Notes: generated from the sequence alone by a model not told the origin. DNA of 64,000 nt from Tetradesmus obliquus (GCA_030272155.1 CP126194.1:4021501-4085500); one strand, 5' to 3'; shown: positions 34,431-46,900, numbered from the stretch's first letter. Numbers and translations are program-made.

Positions 34431-36929
34431 TGCTGCGCGCCAGTGCCTGCCAGGAACACAGCATCAAAGCGCTCGTTGCGCAGCAGGCGCTGCGGGTCAA
34501 ACCGCGCACACTCCCGCCTGAACTGCTCCACTGGAAGCCCAAAGCCAGGCTGACTGGGCACCTCAGCCGTGTAGTACTTCGCATGGTGCGGCCTGCCGTT
34601 GTATCCTCGCAGAACCTTCTCCATGGCCCCGAAATATGCAGCCCACTCGTCCCAAGGAGGCAGCTCCGCATCCATTGCAGGAGCGACGAGCCCCAGCTCA
34701 AATGCCGCGCAGGTGGCGGAGCCATAGCACGGGTTGAGCAGCGATGACGTGTCGCCTCCGACGTATCGAACGTGCAGCCAGAGGTGCGTCGAGGGCTTGG
34801 AGAGGCCGCGGGACTCGGCTACTGCCTGGAAGCCTTCCAAGATGGCACGGGTTGCTGCTGCCTCCCCTGCATCATCCAGAGCAACGTAGTACTCGCCTGG
34901 GGGATGGCGTGGCAGCAGCAGCGGCAGAGAACTTGGTTCAGGGTTGGTGATGGGTTCATGCTGACTCAGCTAAGGTAGAACTGTGGACAGGCCACTGCGC
35001 TGTTATGCAAAGCCATGTGCAACAATGACTTCGTGGAAGTGACCGGCGCTGCTGTCATGAACTGCTCAAGGGCTCAGGGTATGGACAGTGGTCACCCCAC
35101 TGTCTTGTAGGCAAGACACACTGCCTGCGGGAGAGACTGCCGCAAATTGAGTTCAATTGCAGTGCTGCTGTGACTCACCATTCCACAGTGGCTGCTGCTC
35201 CATGTCTATGGCATGTGTGAGGGAGCGAGATGAGATGTCGCTGCAGTTGTCCTGCAAGCAGCAGCAGCAGCAAGGTCAGCCGCCACCACTCAGAGAAACA
35301 GTTACGCGCGTCCGTCAGACAGCACCGCTGGCGGTAGACGACAGCACGAGGATTGCAGTGCAAAGTCAGCAAGGGACCCTGAGTAGCCATCAAGACGCGC
35401 TTCAGGTACGTGTCAACTGTACAGGTGAGGGTTAAGGGGTTGAACCCTGAAAACCTAAAATCACAAAGGGGGGTTCACAAACCTTGAACCCCTAAAACCC
35501 TGAAACCCCAAATATGCTGCTTACCCAGCGCATGATGAGAGGCAGGCCGTCCACGCCAAACTCCTTCTCCTGGGCATCCTCCCACTGCTCTGCTGCTGTG
35601 CGGCAGCTGCGGCCCTCCGCGGCGCTCTCTGCTGCTGTGGCAGGCTCCCAGTACATCGGCCATGAGGTGGCTGTCTCGGGGTGCAGGTACCTTGAAGCAG
35701 CACACACCACGCACAAGGTAGTAGTCAAGAGTTATGCTGAGGTATAAGCATGAAGAGCTGGAGCATTTAAGCAACTTTTGAAAACCGCTATAGCAAGCAC
35801 AAACAGCTGCCATAAAAAGGCCGGCAGGGCAGCTCACACAGGGCAGTCAAATGCCTTGAAACGCAGTAAGGACGCTTCCTGCTCACCAGTGGAAGCGGTC
35901 ATACTGCTGCTTGAGCTGTGGCAGCTGATAGTCAAGGAAGGCGTCCGAGTCATCCACCCTCCAGCGCCTGCGCCTCAAATGGAACTCGGAAGAAACAGGC
36001 AGCTGCACGCGCGTGATGATGCCGCACATTCCCAGCGCCATGCGCGCTGCACGCACTGCGTCCGGGTTGCTGCTATCGTCAAGGTCGTGGGTGTTGCCGG
36101 ACGTATCAAGCAGCCGCAGGCTTTGCACCACGCTGGAGACACCGCCAACTGACATCTGACTGCCATGGAATCCAACTGACACTGCACCGCCAACGGTCAA
36201 GCCCTGGATGCCGCCTGGCGGCCAAGCCAGAGTGAGGTTTAGTGCAGCAAGGTCCTGGAAGAGCTGTGCAAAGCTGGTTCCTGCAAGCACCTCCACGTGT
36301 GTGTCTGTTACTTTTGTTATGCCGCTGAGCTTGTGCAGCGCCAGGGTGATGCCTGGGGTGCCATCTGAGGCGTTTGCAGGAGTGTAGAGTCCGGCCCAGC
36401 TGTGTGCGAAGCCAACAACTTTCATAGGAGGCCTGGGTACGCCGGATGCTGCTGCTGCAGCTGCGGATGCTTGCAGGAAAGCCGCCAGCTCAGCTTCACT
36501 TGCAGGGACCACCACGGAGCTAGCGGCCCAGCTGACAGTGCCAGCCCAGTTGCTGCAGGACCACTCCTGGCTGGAGTTTGCTGCAGCACACAGTAGGCGG
36601 GGCTGGTGTGCAGGGGCGTCTGGGGCCTCCTGCTCTTGTGGCACGTTCACGTACAAGGCCTTGGGTGCTGTGGCCAGGCCGTTGGGTGTGTCGCAGGTCT
36701 GGGCCTGGTTGTTGGCAGCTGCGCAGCAGGACATTTTCAGGAACGAATGGGTCAGCAGCTTTACAATACTTGAATTATTGAAGCCTGAGTTTTGGTTTGG
36801 CATGCGTTGGGCCGGCAGTTCAAGTCGAGCAGCGGCACAATGTGCACCCGGCACTACTGCTGTTGTGTGCTCACCAGCTACAGCAACCATAGTGGCCAGG
36901 AGCAGCCATGCTGCCTTGAGCCCAGCCAT
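34406..36929 (-). CDS. Secreted FAD-linked sugar-1,4-lactone oxidase (ALO/GULLO family)
   Basis: Oxidises an aldonolactone such as L-gulono- or D-arabinono-1,4-lactone to an ascorbate-type product, with FAD and oxygen. Five exons on the minus strand: 36929-35887, 35690-35525, 35399-35326, 35240-35179, 34896-34406. Phases agree, giving 611 aa. The N-terminus is a signal peptide (MAGLKAAWLLLATMVAVAGE), so it is extracellular or in the secretory path. The FAD domain shows SNWAGTVSW, VVGFAHSWAG (His176 is the position usually bonded to flavin) and GGIQGLTVGGAVSVGFHGSQ. The C-terminal half has GEYYVALDD, LHVRYVGGD and NGRPHHAKYY, matching the family's RPHWAK motif, then FDPQRLLRNE. Acceptors of exons 2 and 3 are AAG, weaker than the CAG used elsewhere, so exon 3's start is least sure. 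Substrate cannot be told from sequence. Confidence 0.85.
35425..35516. repeat. Telomere-like motifs in oxidase intron 2
   Basis: Repeated CCCTGAAAACCTAAAA, CCCCTAAAACCCTGAAACCC and similar words lie between oxidase exons 2 and 3; a degenerate interstitial relative of the CCCTAAA telomere repeat. Confidence 0.6.
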
Positions 36930-37445
36930 GATCGTACAATATTTAAATTTTTAAAGCCGCGCCGAGAAATCACCCTTGCTACACGCACACCGCTGGTGTC
37001 AGAGATTGAACAAATGCGAAAGTAAGAAACGCAAAGTGAAGTTCGACGAAGTTGACTTGTCTCTTTGCACTACTTGTTGCTATAAATAATCGGTAGAAGC
37101 GCTTTGGGCTGGCCCTGTTATGTGTGAGAACAAATTGACGGAGTACAGCGCGCACCGGTGCCATGACGCATGTATAATGAGTTTACCTCAGGATTTTGAT
37201 GCTGCTCTTTCACATCTTTACCACCCAATACTCTGCACATCACAGTGCTTGAATTACAAGATTAATTCGTGATGGACCAATCACATCAAATAGAAGAGTG
37301 ACCTGGGACCTCGTACATCTGGCTGGCTACGCCACGCAAACGATCAGACCATACCAATCTGTTATTGTGTCAATCATTCAAGTTATTTGGTGTGCACGAA
37401 TCAGACGAAACAACAGCTGTCTTGCTGCTCGGACGTTGACAAATT
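36930..37445. promoter_or_regulatory. Divergent promoter region, oxidase (-) and sugar transporter (+)
   Basis: 516 bp separates two oppositely directed start codons. A TATAAATA sequence at 37081-37088 could serve the plus-strand transporter, and an AT-rich TTTAAAT patch (36940-36953) lies just before the oxidase start. Shared control of sugar uptake and sugar-lactone oxidation is possible but unproven. Confidence 0.45.
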
Positions 37446-37569
37446 ATGGGGCAACTCAACCCACCACTGCTGCGCACATTACTAGCGGCATGCTGCTGTT
37501 CACTCGCTACAGGATCGCTCATAGGTGACCAATTTACCAAATGCTACCATGGAGACCGTCAGCAGCAGC

Positions 37570-37605
<36 letters not shown>

Positions 37606-38060
37606 CTGCAACAACAGCAAGCAGCAGCAGAAGAAGAAGCAGCAGCACCAGCACCAGCACCAGCACCAGCACCAGCACCAGCACCAGCACCAGCACCAGC
37701 ACCAGCACCAGCACCAGCACCAGCACCAGCACCAGCACCAGCACCAGCACCAGCACCAGCACAACAAAGTGGCATGCGCTTTTTGAACACATGTGCCATT
37801 ATGTGCATGCCATTGAGTTTTGCCATGATCTGCACCTCCTCTAAAGAACTGATGCTCCCATGTGGCTGCGATGGAGTCAAGTCCGTGCCTGTGCTGCACA
37901 CTCAACATTCTGTACGCACTGCATATCAGCGAGTGCTCAGGGCACCATGGCAACTGTCAGCTCTCATTTGGTGCCTCCACTGCTTGCTGTGCAGGCATAT
38001 GGGGTGGCATCACCGCCATGCCATCTTTTGCAGCACAGATCTTCCCCACACACCACACCC

Positions 38061-38103
<43 letters not shown>

Positions 38104-41100
38104 CCAAGCTGCCACACACGCTTCATACTACTGCATGTACAACGATCAGATCCTCTCCCTCAGCGGCAGCATCATCTACCTCTCAGCGCTGCCAGCACTG
38201 GCACTTGCAGCACGTATCACTCACAAGTATGGCCGCAAGCCCACCATGTGGGGCATCGCAGTGCTGCTGGTGGCTGGGGCGGCACTCGGCGCAGCAGCAC
38301 AGAACTTGGCGGCTGTGTTTGCTTCGAGGGCCTTGATGGGCATGGCTATGGGCTGCAGGTGAGGCGCTGCGCTTGCTGCTGTAGGGCATGCAGCAACAGC
38401 AGCAGCCGCGGCAGCGGCGGCCAGCAAGTGATCAGCATGCACAAAGCAGCATGTGCACACTGGCATAGGTAACAACGGCTGCAAGGGAGTCCCTGCTCCT
38501 CCTGTGCATGCCTTGTATGTTGCCAAATGTAAGCTTGTTGGCTCAGTCTCCACTCCAAACTGAAGCTCGTACACCTGCATGTGCAGAACAGCAGCAGCTG
38601 CAGCGCCTTCACTGCCTATCTAATACAACGCGTGAGGCTTCCACCCTCCCCCCTTCCTTCACCTCTCCGCTCACCTTCTTCCCAACGCCACACACCCCCA
38701 CCTCAAACCAAAACCTTTGCCCCTGCAGCTTCCAGGCCCCGACCATGCTGCTCTGCGAAGTGCTGCCGCGCCACCGCCGCGGCCTTGGCATGTACTGCTA
38801 CAACATCGCACTCTCCCTTGGCTTCCTGCTATCAGGCCTGGCCAACATGCTGCTGCAGCAGCCTGCCTGGGGCTGGCGGGCCAGTGTGGCGCTGCTGGCA
38901 GCACCGGGGCTGCTGCTGGCTGGCCTGCTGCCAGGCATCTCGGAGAGCCCGCAGGTGCTGCTGCAGCACGGCAAGGACGCGGCTGCAGTGCAGGTGCGGG
39001 GGTTGCTTTGGCTGGCAGTGCGAGGGGAGGGGGGAGCTTGTACTGGATGTTGCATACGAGCCGTGCACCTTGTGAGAATGTGGGCTTGCAGGCAGTCCAT
39101 CTGCACTGCACAGAATGGCTGCAGAACTTTGCAATTGTCGAAGGTTGTGGTTTGCACTTGGAGCAAGCTGTCGGTGAGGTGGGGTGCCGTTGCGCACCGC
39201 AGTAAGACGTCTCTGGATATAACATGAGAGATTTGGTGCTCAAGGGTGTGCATAGTTTTTTACGGTGCTCACTCTCCATTTCTGGTCTCAGACCTGTGTT
39301 CAACCTGTTGTGGCTCATACCATCCAAGATGGTGCCAGGACCCACACATAACTATCCTCTCTCATTGTGTGAACCAGCTTCCTCAAGTCTTCAAGTGTTG
39401 GGATGCTTCGGCGGTATGCTGGCAGCAGCACAGGCGGTGCATGCCAGCACTGCTGCGTCTGCGCCAAAGACTCGTGCCTCCTCTGCATTCACCTGCATCA
39501 ACAACCTGCTTTGCCTGCAGCTGCTGGAGCGCATCCGGCCCAAGGGCAGCGACACATCAGCCGAGCTAGAACAGATGCGCGCCGCAGCCGCACGCGCCGC
39601 AGCCGCCGGCCGGACCGCGCAGCGCCTCACTTCTTTGGTGAAGCACCACCAGCCGGAGCTTGTGGCGTCTCTGCTGTGGCCGCTGGTGCTGATGCTGACT
39701 GGGCTGAATGTGCTGAGCACATGGACGCCTAATTTGCTGATGGCGCTGGGGGCTGCGCCGGCCTTTGCGCTGCGCAGCAACACCGTGATGATGGCTGTGG
39801 GGCTGGCTGCTGCGCTGCTGGGTAAGCGTCTGTGTGTGAGTGTTGGGGGAGTGCTAAGTATTGCAGTAGCTGTTCGTGCAGTGCAAGCTTTGTCTGCAGC
39901 AACACTGTGATGATGGCTGTTCGGCTGGCTGCTGCGCTGCTAGGTGAGGTTTTGTGTTTTGGAGTATGGTGGTGGTTCACAGATATGGCAGACATTGCAC
40001 TCTGGAGTTGGGGATGCCTTGCTGCTGCAAGGTTTGTGCAGTGACTCAACAGCTCCCGGACGAGGTGCTTGCATGTTTAACGTTGCATACACATCTGTAA
40101 AACTGTCTTTTCCCAGCAAGCAAGCAAGCAAGCAAGCAAGCAACGCCACGTGTACTCTGGTAGAGATGCCGACGCTGCCTGCCTCTCACACCACTGCTTG
40201 CTGCTGCTGCTGCTGCAGGCACCTTTGTTGTGGAGCGCGTTGGGCGCCGCACGCTGCTGGCTGTTGGTGGCAGCGTGATTGCAGCCAGCATGGCTCTGCT
40301 GGCAGTGCTGCTGGCTGCTGTGCCTATGGGCCCGGCGCTGCTGCCAGTTGCGCTGGTGCTGCTGTGCGTGAATAGAGTGGCGCTCACGTGCACCCTGCAG
40401 CCGCTGGCAGCGACAGGTGCGTGCTGCTGCTTGCTGCACTCCCTGCCGTCTCAAATCGCCTGCCAAACACGGCGCATCTCCTGCACGCCTGAAGGTGTTT
40501 GTCGTAGCATGGACGCTGCCAAACACGACGCATCTTCTGCACACCTGAAGGTGTTTGTCGTAGCATGGACGCTGCCAAACACGACGCATCTTCTGCACGC
40601 CTGAAGGTGTTTGTCGTAGCATGGACGCTGCCAAGGCGCCACAAACTGATTGTCTCATGGGTTGGTTGACTGCACCGAGCAGCGGCCAATGCTGCTATGC
40701 ATCGCTACCAGACATAGCGTCTTGCCGTCAGCGTTGCCGCCAGCACAACATGCGCCCTACTCCTCTCTTAGTGCTGCGCATGCCTGCTATACTTGCGCTG
40801 CCTGCCTGCCTGCCGTCCTGCCTGCAGTGCCTGCGGAGGTGCAGCCGCTGCAGGTGCGCGCAGACACCTCCAGCCTCACCACAGGCATGCGCAACGGCAG
40901 CAGCTTCTTCGTGACGCAGTTTGCGCTGCCGCTGCTGGTGAGGCCCGGCCGGGCTGGACTGGAAGTCCTGTCTGTTGTTGCGTAATATCCTGGAGCATGT
41001 CGTTTAACTAGGCGTGGAGCACTCGCAACGGCGTGCTTGTGTCTTCTTATGTTGTGCGGGCAACATCAACAAACTGGCCACACTTGGCAGCACAGCAGGA

Positions 41101-41529
41101 AGATGGCTGGTGGAATGGTGTATCTTCCTGCTCTTCATTTGTGTATCTGGCGGCACTGACTGGGCGTTGCTGCCTTGCCTGCTTGTTGCCTGCTTGTTGC
41201 CTGCTTGCCTGCTGCAGTGCGCTGCAGAGTGGGGCCTCTTCCTCATCTTTGCCGGCTGCACAGCAGTGGGCACGCTGGCACTGTTTGTGCTGATACCCGA
41301 GACACGGGGCCTCCCAATAGAAGAGGTCCACCTGGCTTGGGCCAGCCACTGGCTTTGGGGCCGCAGCCGGTGTGTGCAGCAGCGCTCCGCCGGCAGCTTT
41401 GCTGCGCATGCTGCTCCTGCCGGCAGCGACAGCAGTGTGAAGCAGCTGGCGCAGCACGGCAGCCAGAGCTGCCAAGTGACGGTGGAGATGGGGAGTGTGA
41501 TGTATCAGGGCAGTGAGGGCAAGGCGTGA
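37446..41529 (+). CDS. MFS sugar porter (hexose transporter-like)
   Basis: Twelve-helix plasma-membrane sugar transporter of the major facilitator superfamily. Exons: 37446-37524, 37995-38358, 38729-38993, 39521-39821, 40219-40416, 40828-40937, 41218-41529. All phases agree, giving 542 aa. Signatures in order: GGITAMPSFAAQIFP after TM1, as in algal/plant hexose porters; RITHKYGRKPTMWG between TM2 and TM3; MLLCEVLPRHRRG in the place of the plant YLSEIAP-xxxRG; the cytosolic loop LLERIRPKGSD; VERVGRRTLL; PAEVQPLQVR (PESPR-like position); and PETRGLPIEEV after TM12. Ser- and Ala-rich insertions come from CAG runs. Oddities: TM1 is followed by SLIG-IWGGITAM and lacks the usual FGYD, and this codon is split by intron 1, which holds long repeats. 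An alternative first exon is possible. Confidence 0.85.
37558..37763 (+). repeat. (CAG)n and (CACCAG)n arrays in transporter intron 1
   Basis: A CAG-rich run (37558-37640) is followed by about 19-20 near-perfect CACCAG hexamers (to 37763). They create a long Ala-Pro/His-Gln open frame that ignores the transporter's frame, so they are treated as intronic. Confidence 0.88.
39770..39955 (+). repeat. Copy of transporter exon 4 donor end
   Basis: The last 50 bp or so of exon 4 with its donor (39775-39828, GCAGCAACACCGTGATGATG ... GTAAGC) recur at 39896-39950 with a GTGAGG donor, inside intron 4. Confidence 0.88.
40112..40144 (+). repeat. (GCAA)n microsatellite in transporter intron 4
   Basis: About seven perfect GCAA units. 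Confidence 0.9.
40450..40632 (+). repeat. 58-bp minisatellite in transporter intron 5
   Basis: Three head-to-tail copies of a unit containing CTGAAGGTGTTTGTCGTAGC and ATGGACGCTGCCAA. Confidence 0.9.
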
Positions 41530-42584
41530 TGGCTGGAGACAGCTGTGCACTAGAGGCGCCTATGCAATCAGGCGCTATCATCCAACTAGGGCTGCTTGAG
41601 GCAATGCAGGTGGGTGATGACCCAGTGCTGTGCCCTGTGTGATGTTCTGCTGAAACATGACCTTTCACAATTGCCCCTGCTGTTTTATTGTTGGTACTTG
41701 TGTGGTGACCTACTTGCAGTGCAGTGTTAGTGCCGCCATCGCTGTAGTTGCTGCAAGCGCCATGCAGGCTTGCTGGTGCAAGTGTTATCTCTGCCAACAT
41801 ACGCTGAGTACATGGCATGCGCTGCTGCTGTTGCTGTTTGTGCCATGCAGACTGCGCCCAGCACGACCACTCACAGTCGCTTTTGGGGATGTACACAGAA
41901 CAAGAGGAGGCACGCATGAGCAGCTGCTGAGCATGCTGTGCCAGACACGCAGCCGTAGCATTGCTGCTGTGCGGTGCATGCTACATGCATCAGGGCTTTC
42001 CGCGGTGCAGCAACGTCAAACAACTGCATGCAACTTGCGCAAGGTGTTGCTGGAGATGTAGCGCTGCATTTTGTGGGCACCATGAGGTTGTGCAGCCGTA
42101 GCAATGTGGCACTTGACTGCTTGCAGTTTGAGACAACCATATGTTACAATGTCGAGGCGTCATTTGTCGGCACACATGCCGTGACACAAATTCGTATACA
42201 GATCTGAGCAGGGCTTCATCCCTTTATGCACCATGCAGTAACACGCGGTAAATGCACCAGATCCATGCCACACATCACGCAACAGCAAAACAGCTACCAC
42301 AGTAGGGCTACGCACTGTGTCCCACGTGTGGCAAAAGCCAACTGTTTTATCACCATCACCATCACCGTCACCAGCCAAATCGCCATCACCATCACCAGCG
42401 AAATCACCATTAGCAGCTGCCCCAGGTATCAGGCGACAAAAGTGAGGGGCGCTGCAAACTGCCCACTATTTTTGAGATACACCCCTGGAGGCAACGCTGC
42501 TGTGTGGCGGCCAGGCAGCCACCAATACCCTGCAGCCCTGTTGCAGCTCCTTTGTTGTCATGCGAGATTCTCTGAGCTGATCAG
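41530..42584. other. Transporter 3' flank, no gene seen
   Basis: Likely transporter 3' UTR then spacer. An imperfect ATCACC repeat lies at about 42347-42413. No supported coding exon. Confidence 0.5.
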
Positions 42585-43233
42585 TTAGCGCACTGCTAGA
42601 CTGGCTGCTGCATCAGGAACTGCCAATGTTAGCCTGCTAACTTCAGCACTGCAGCACAGCTGGGGCCACTCCCCTGCTGGGCTGCAGGCGCCTGCTGCAT
42701 GCTGGCCGCGATGCTTATGCCGGTACGACGTGATGGCTACATGAAACAGGAAGTAGCAGTGCGCGCTCCATGCTTGTGCTAGCTCTTGCCCATATGTTAT
42801 CCTGGCCATGTGAGGGGGAGCGGGTGGAGGGCCCATGTCAAACCACTGGCTCCACCAAGTCCACCTCTTTAGCTGCTGCTCATACTGCTTGCAAGGGTTG
42901 AAGCCGGGCAAGCAACCCATTTCTTAAAGGATACTGACAGGGCAAGCGTGCTTTAAGCACTTAGTTTGTCTGCTGCTGCTGTCGGGCTGCTCCTGGGGGA
43001 GGCAGGGACTGCAAGTGTCACAGGCCAGCAGCAGCAGGCAAGGCACCTGCGGGATACGGAGCATAGCAAGGCGCAACAATAAGCCGAATGTTTTTGTTCA
43101 ATGCTATGCTGCAAAGATGAGCTGCGAGAGTGCTGTGCGATTGCCCACCTGTCTTCAAGGCAATTGGCGGGAGTTCTTGCGGACGCTTCCACAGCCCGTC
43201 TACAGCTGCTTTATACTTGAAAAATGGCGGCAC
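42585..43233 (-). CDS. Possible small two-exon gene, function unknown
   Basis: A minus-strand Met at 43233 opens MPPFFKYKAAVDGLWKRPQE followed by LPPIALKT, ending in a GTGGGC donor (exon 43233-43149, phase 1). A matching-phase exon can start near 42922 (AAG acceptor). It encodes CLPGFNPCKQYEQQLKRWTW, WSQWFDMGPPPAPPHMARI and a basic/aromatic continuation, with a stop at 42585. The joined product would be about 140 aa with a Trp-rich middle. The composition (MPPFFKYK..., not Ala/Gln-biased) looks coding, but I do not recognise the family, and the acceptor and C-terminus are weak. Size and basic N-terminus would fit a small organelle membrane-complex subunit, which is only a guess. Confidence 0.4.
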
Positions 43234-43935
43234 AAAACTTCAGATTAGAGAGAGTGCCCTATAGGGTGGCACCTGAGCTGGTGTTGAGACTACTCCGACT
43301 AGTAGTTCGATGCTTCGCTGTTGCTTCTACCTAACACCAGTGCAAGAAGACTGCTAGCTAAGATTGAAGAAGTGGGTGTGAGTGTCACATGAGCACGAGC
43401 TTTGTACCAGCGAGAGCAAGGCGGATAGCCGCACCGGCCCGGCAGCTCCGACCGGAAATGACCTCATCACCTTCGCTGCAACCGGTTTTTGACGAGCAGC
43501 TGCACGACTATGCGCGCGTTTGCCAATCTGACCACAGAATACATCAAATTATGTTGCCATTCATCTAGTTTCATCCAGTGCGCCGGCAGTGTCTAGTGCG
43601 CTGCTCATTAAGCACAGCACTGTGTGCTTCCGCCCCAGGCACTTGATCCACGCGGGTTGAACCTTAAGCTTCGCTTATGCTCACATGAACCACAATACGC
43701 ATCCATCAAGCTGTCAATTATCACGTCACATATGCATGTTGCCCGTAAAGCATCAGTACTAACGTGTGCCAGACGCCAGTGTCGCAACTCACTGCTGCTT
43801 TCTACGCGCAGCTGGCATCACAAGATGTGAATCAGCTGCAATGCAACGTCTGCTACGCAAAGGCTCCAGCTGCTGCAGCTGCTCCTTGCTTGCTGTGCCG
43901 CCGCAATCCGCAACACATTCAATTCATCACACCTC
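43234..43935. other. Spacer between small gene and polymerase-like gene 3' end
   Basis: No supported gene; includes the presumed promoter of the small minus-strand gene and the 3' UTR of the polymerase-like gene. Confidence 0.45.
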
Positions 43936-46900
43936 TCACCAGTCCAGCCTATCAAGACGCAGCAGCTTGTGCTCTGCTGTTGCCACCTGACGCTCCCCAG
44001 ACAGCCGAGCATACACCACAGGGCACTCCCCATTCTCACACACAATGCTGCCCAGCTGGCCACCAGAGTGACAGCTCCTGCACGCTGACTGTGCATTGCA
44101 AACCTTGGACGCTGCTTCTGAAGCCTCCTGGGTCACTGCGATCTGCACAGCCTTCCTCGAGTCATCTTCTGCGATGCAACGATCGCACAGGCCAGGATCT
44201 ACCTGGTCCTGCTGCTGCTGATGCTGGTTGCTGGAGGCTGCTGCTGCTGCAGAGGGCTTTGTGTGGATGACAGCCTTGCAGCTGAGGCAGCGCGCAGACT
44301 GCTGGAAGAATGCACGCATGCCAAAGCCAGCACCTCCCTTCTTCCTGCCTGGCGACAGCGCAGCACCTGCAGCTGCTGCAGCCTTGCCCCTACCCCTGCT
44401 GCTGCTGCTGCCACCCCTGCCGCCACCCCTGCCCCTCCTGCCCCTGCCTCCTCTGCCCGCAGAGCCTGTAGCAGCCGGTTCAGCTTGAGCACCGCCTAAC
44501 TCCTGCTGCTGGGTTGGCGGCGCGCCCAGGTCTCCTGCTGTTGTGGTGCTGGCCCTGAACTTTGTGTGGTCGCCGTGCAGCAGCTGCCGCATCTGCTCAG
44601 GGTTGAGGCAGGTGCTGAAGATCTCCTTCAGGGGGATCTGCAGGACACGGTGTTGAATACCGCATCAGGATACACAACAGCATCAACTGACACCGCATTA
44701 CAAAGAAGGCCGCACTAGGTTCACAGCACTGCATTCTACATATGTGTAGCAGATGCTGCTGCTGCATTTGGTGCTGCAGCCCTGTGCTGTTCAGCAGAAT
44801 GTTTTCTACGCAGCTCCGCACAGCACTGCGCAGCGCATCAAGCTGCTGCACAGCACTTTGCACACACAGTTACACACCTGCAGCTTGTTGGTGAAGTACA
44901 GCTTGAAGTTGAGCTTTTGCATAACTGATCTACCCAATACGCACACACCACACCACCAGCTGCTACACATACAAACATACCTGCAGCTTGTTGGTGAAGT
45001 AGAGCTCATAGTTGGGGCTCACACCCAGCTGTGCTGCTGTCAGGGGATCTTCTGCAGCCTCATCCTGCGTACGCGCACCTGCAGGGAGGCGGCAGCAGCT
45101 ACACATGTGGGTGTGACGTTCTGTGGCCCTGGGAGTAGTTCAAGATGGCTCGACAGTGACAAAGGAGTATTGCAGCAGTGCAACATGCGGCAGCAGGCTC
45201 CCATGCTACACCACGCTTGTTGGAGATCCGCAAGGTGCCCCATGCAGCAGTGTATCAGTAGCGTTTCAGACACTGCTGCTGCCTCATGTTAACAGCCACA
45301 GCTCTCCTGTATGGTGCTTGCTGTCACCATCCACCACTGCATTCATACTACAGCCAGCCGGCTTAATATTAAATTGTTACGTAACAAATACGGTCTACCT
45401 GTCAGCAGCACGTAGGGCAGCCGCTCCCCCAGCAGCCACTTCTTGTCAGGGTCACGCTGACTCAGCCGCACAGCCAGCGAGGCGTGCGGGCCCTTCACAT
45501 CCTCGTCACCGCCACCAGCAGCAGCAGCAGCAGCAGCGCCGCCGCAGCTGCCGGCTGCATTGCCACTGCCGGCAGCGTCTGCAACAAGCAGCACAGGTGG
45601 GAGCAAAGTGTGGGTGGGGCTTGGGCAGGGCAGTTGGCAAATATGCACGGCTACGCAGGTCAACACCGTTGGCACCAACACAACGTCTGCTAACAGACAC
45701 AACGATAAGGGCGGACGTTATGCTTAACGCACAGATCCTTAGATATTGTCAGCCACTGTGGCTTGCGGGGGCGCAAGCTTCCGACCACAAGTGCTGCAGC
45801 GTCCTGCAAGCGCTCATCCAAGCCACTGCCGGGCACACTTCACATGCTCAGCTGCTGCTGCTGCTGCTCACCTGCTGCTGCCGCCGCCTTCTCCAGCTGC
45901 TGCCCCGTGACCCTCCACAGCCCGCCAGTCATGACACACTCCCACAGCTCAACGCGGCCCGACAGCAGCCGCGCGATCTGGCCCTCTACAAACCTCATGG
46001 CGCCAGGCACGTCACGCTGCATCAGGATGTGCTGAAGCGCACCCTGCAGCCAGTTGCAGTGCCATCGCATACATTCAAGTTTGAGCACACCAATCGTGGG
46101 CCATGCTGTGTCAAGACAGGCTGCTAGCAGCTGGCGCCATGTGTGCTGACATATGCTGTTATTGGTTACACGCTCTACAGGGCACAGTATGTTCATAAAT
46201 GTCCGCAAGTGGACGAAGCGGGGTCACGAGTTCGACACTTGCGACAGAATCATCATGTGCTTGCGCCTGCCAAAGCGTAGCTGCCGTACAGCCGCACCAT
46301 GAGGGTGTTCTGCAGCAGCGGCGCAGACTGCCTCCACACCGCCTTCACTCCCTTCACCAGCAACTGACCCTCGCCAGCCTCAACAGCAGCAGCAGTCTCA
46401 TACGAGCACCCAGCATACCTGCGAGCAGGTGCGTGCAGCACAGCCACTGGGTAACATGTGTGAGGCGCGTCTCTGGTTGCATGCTCTTGCAATGAATGCA
46501 TTCATGTGCTGCGGCAAGATCAACAGGACCCGAGAGGTGCTGCTGTTGTGTACAGCTATACCCAGCACTACAGCACCATAGCTAGCAGCAAATACGCGCC
46601 ACACATATTGACATACATTGCACTCACCTGTTGACGTGCAGTAGCATGAAGGGGCACATCACGCGCTCATACTTGAGCTCAATGGGTGGCGGCAGCTGCG
46701 CTGTCACCAGCTGCGCTGCTTGCTGCCCCAGTGCCACTGCCTCAGCAGGCGTGGCAGACGGGAAATGGATGAATACAGAGTCTGTCTGCGCATAGATCAC
46801 CTGCCCCAGCAGCAGCAGTAGCAACAGCAGCACAAACAACTTGCAGCCACCTTTCATGCATTGCTCCTGTTCAGGGAGTGCATCACTAGCAACTTCAACA

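Noticed and set aside
37525-38472. 315-codon plus-strand frame with a long Ala-Pro repeat
   Set aside because: Made by CAG and CACCAG repeats. It overlaps transporter intron 1 and exon 2 in the wrong frame and has no domain.
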